DNA of 12,320 nucleotides from Clostridia bacterium (GTDB taxonomy: Bacteria > Bacillota > Clostridia > Oscillospirales > Butyricicoccaceae): positions 1 to 12,320 of the forward strand of contig JAFYMQ010000162.1 of the NCBI GenBank assembly GCA_017556565.1. The letters are read 5' to 3'. The notes under the pieces are model-generated. The model had not been told where the DNA came from, searched no databases, and saw nothing but the letters and a program-made list of their open reading frames with translations. How positions within the stretch are numbered: position 1 is the stretch's first letter; every line of letters starts with the position of its first letter. Both the position numbers and the translations under genes were made by a program. Below are positions 12,318-12,320 of this stretch, in pieces.

Positions 12318-12320
12318 CAT

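Overview
The window looks like chromosomal DNA of an anaerobic gut-type Clostridia, most likely Oscillospiraceae/Ruminococcaceae. Support: a tRNA-Trp-type T-box leader, strong GGAGG ribosome sites, near-perfect TTGACA-N17-TATAAT promoters, C/G-rich third codon positions with AT-rich intergenic DNA, Firmicutes-type protein families, and small dispersed hairpin repeats of the kind seen in that family. The taxon is inferred; no rRNA or other marker is present. There are ten protein genes, no tRNA or rRNA, and no phage, IS transposase or CRISPR array.

Left (1-1879, + strand): the 3' part of a PHP-domain phosphatase and, 5 bases on, a NAT_N/GNAT_C acyltransferase-like protein. Next (1880-3606): a consensus promoter, a complete T-box riboswitch with a UGG specifier and a UGGC acceptor-binding bulge, its terminator, a small hairpin repeat, and a lone trpB. 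No other trp gene is nearby, and a normally conserved PLP-contact Ser is Leu. A second consensus promoter, with its -35 box at the tip of a 17-bp palindrome, then starts a tight three-gene operon (3694-6220): a small alkaline-phosphatase-superfamily hydrolase, a HisJ-type PHP phosphatase, and a radical SAM protein with a CX4CX2C cluster motif.

Middle (6221-6607): a gene-free stretch between convergent genes, filled with eleven small hairpins, nearly all with 3-base loops. AATTCATG-type spacers separate many of them, and the spacers change orientation across the array. An imperfect terminal inverted repeat brackets most of the array. This is the most unusual structure in the window. A strong terminator for the minus-strand NhaC antiporter follows (gene 6608-8260).

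Right: a 389-base divergent intergenic region with a promoter for each side and a short set of direct repeats, then a Gfo/Idh/MocA oxidoreductase (8650-9909, +), a bidirectional terminator, and a minus-strand pair: an M20 dipeptidase of the PepV/Sapep type (9950-11407) preceded by a second alkaline-phosphatase-superfamily hydrolase (11418-12245), paralogous to the one at 3694.

Most genes look like ordinary metabolism and transport. The recurring theme is phosphate-ester hydrolysis: two PHP proteins and two small AP-superfamily proteins whose substrates cannot be read from sequence. I see no clear defence or secretion system.
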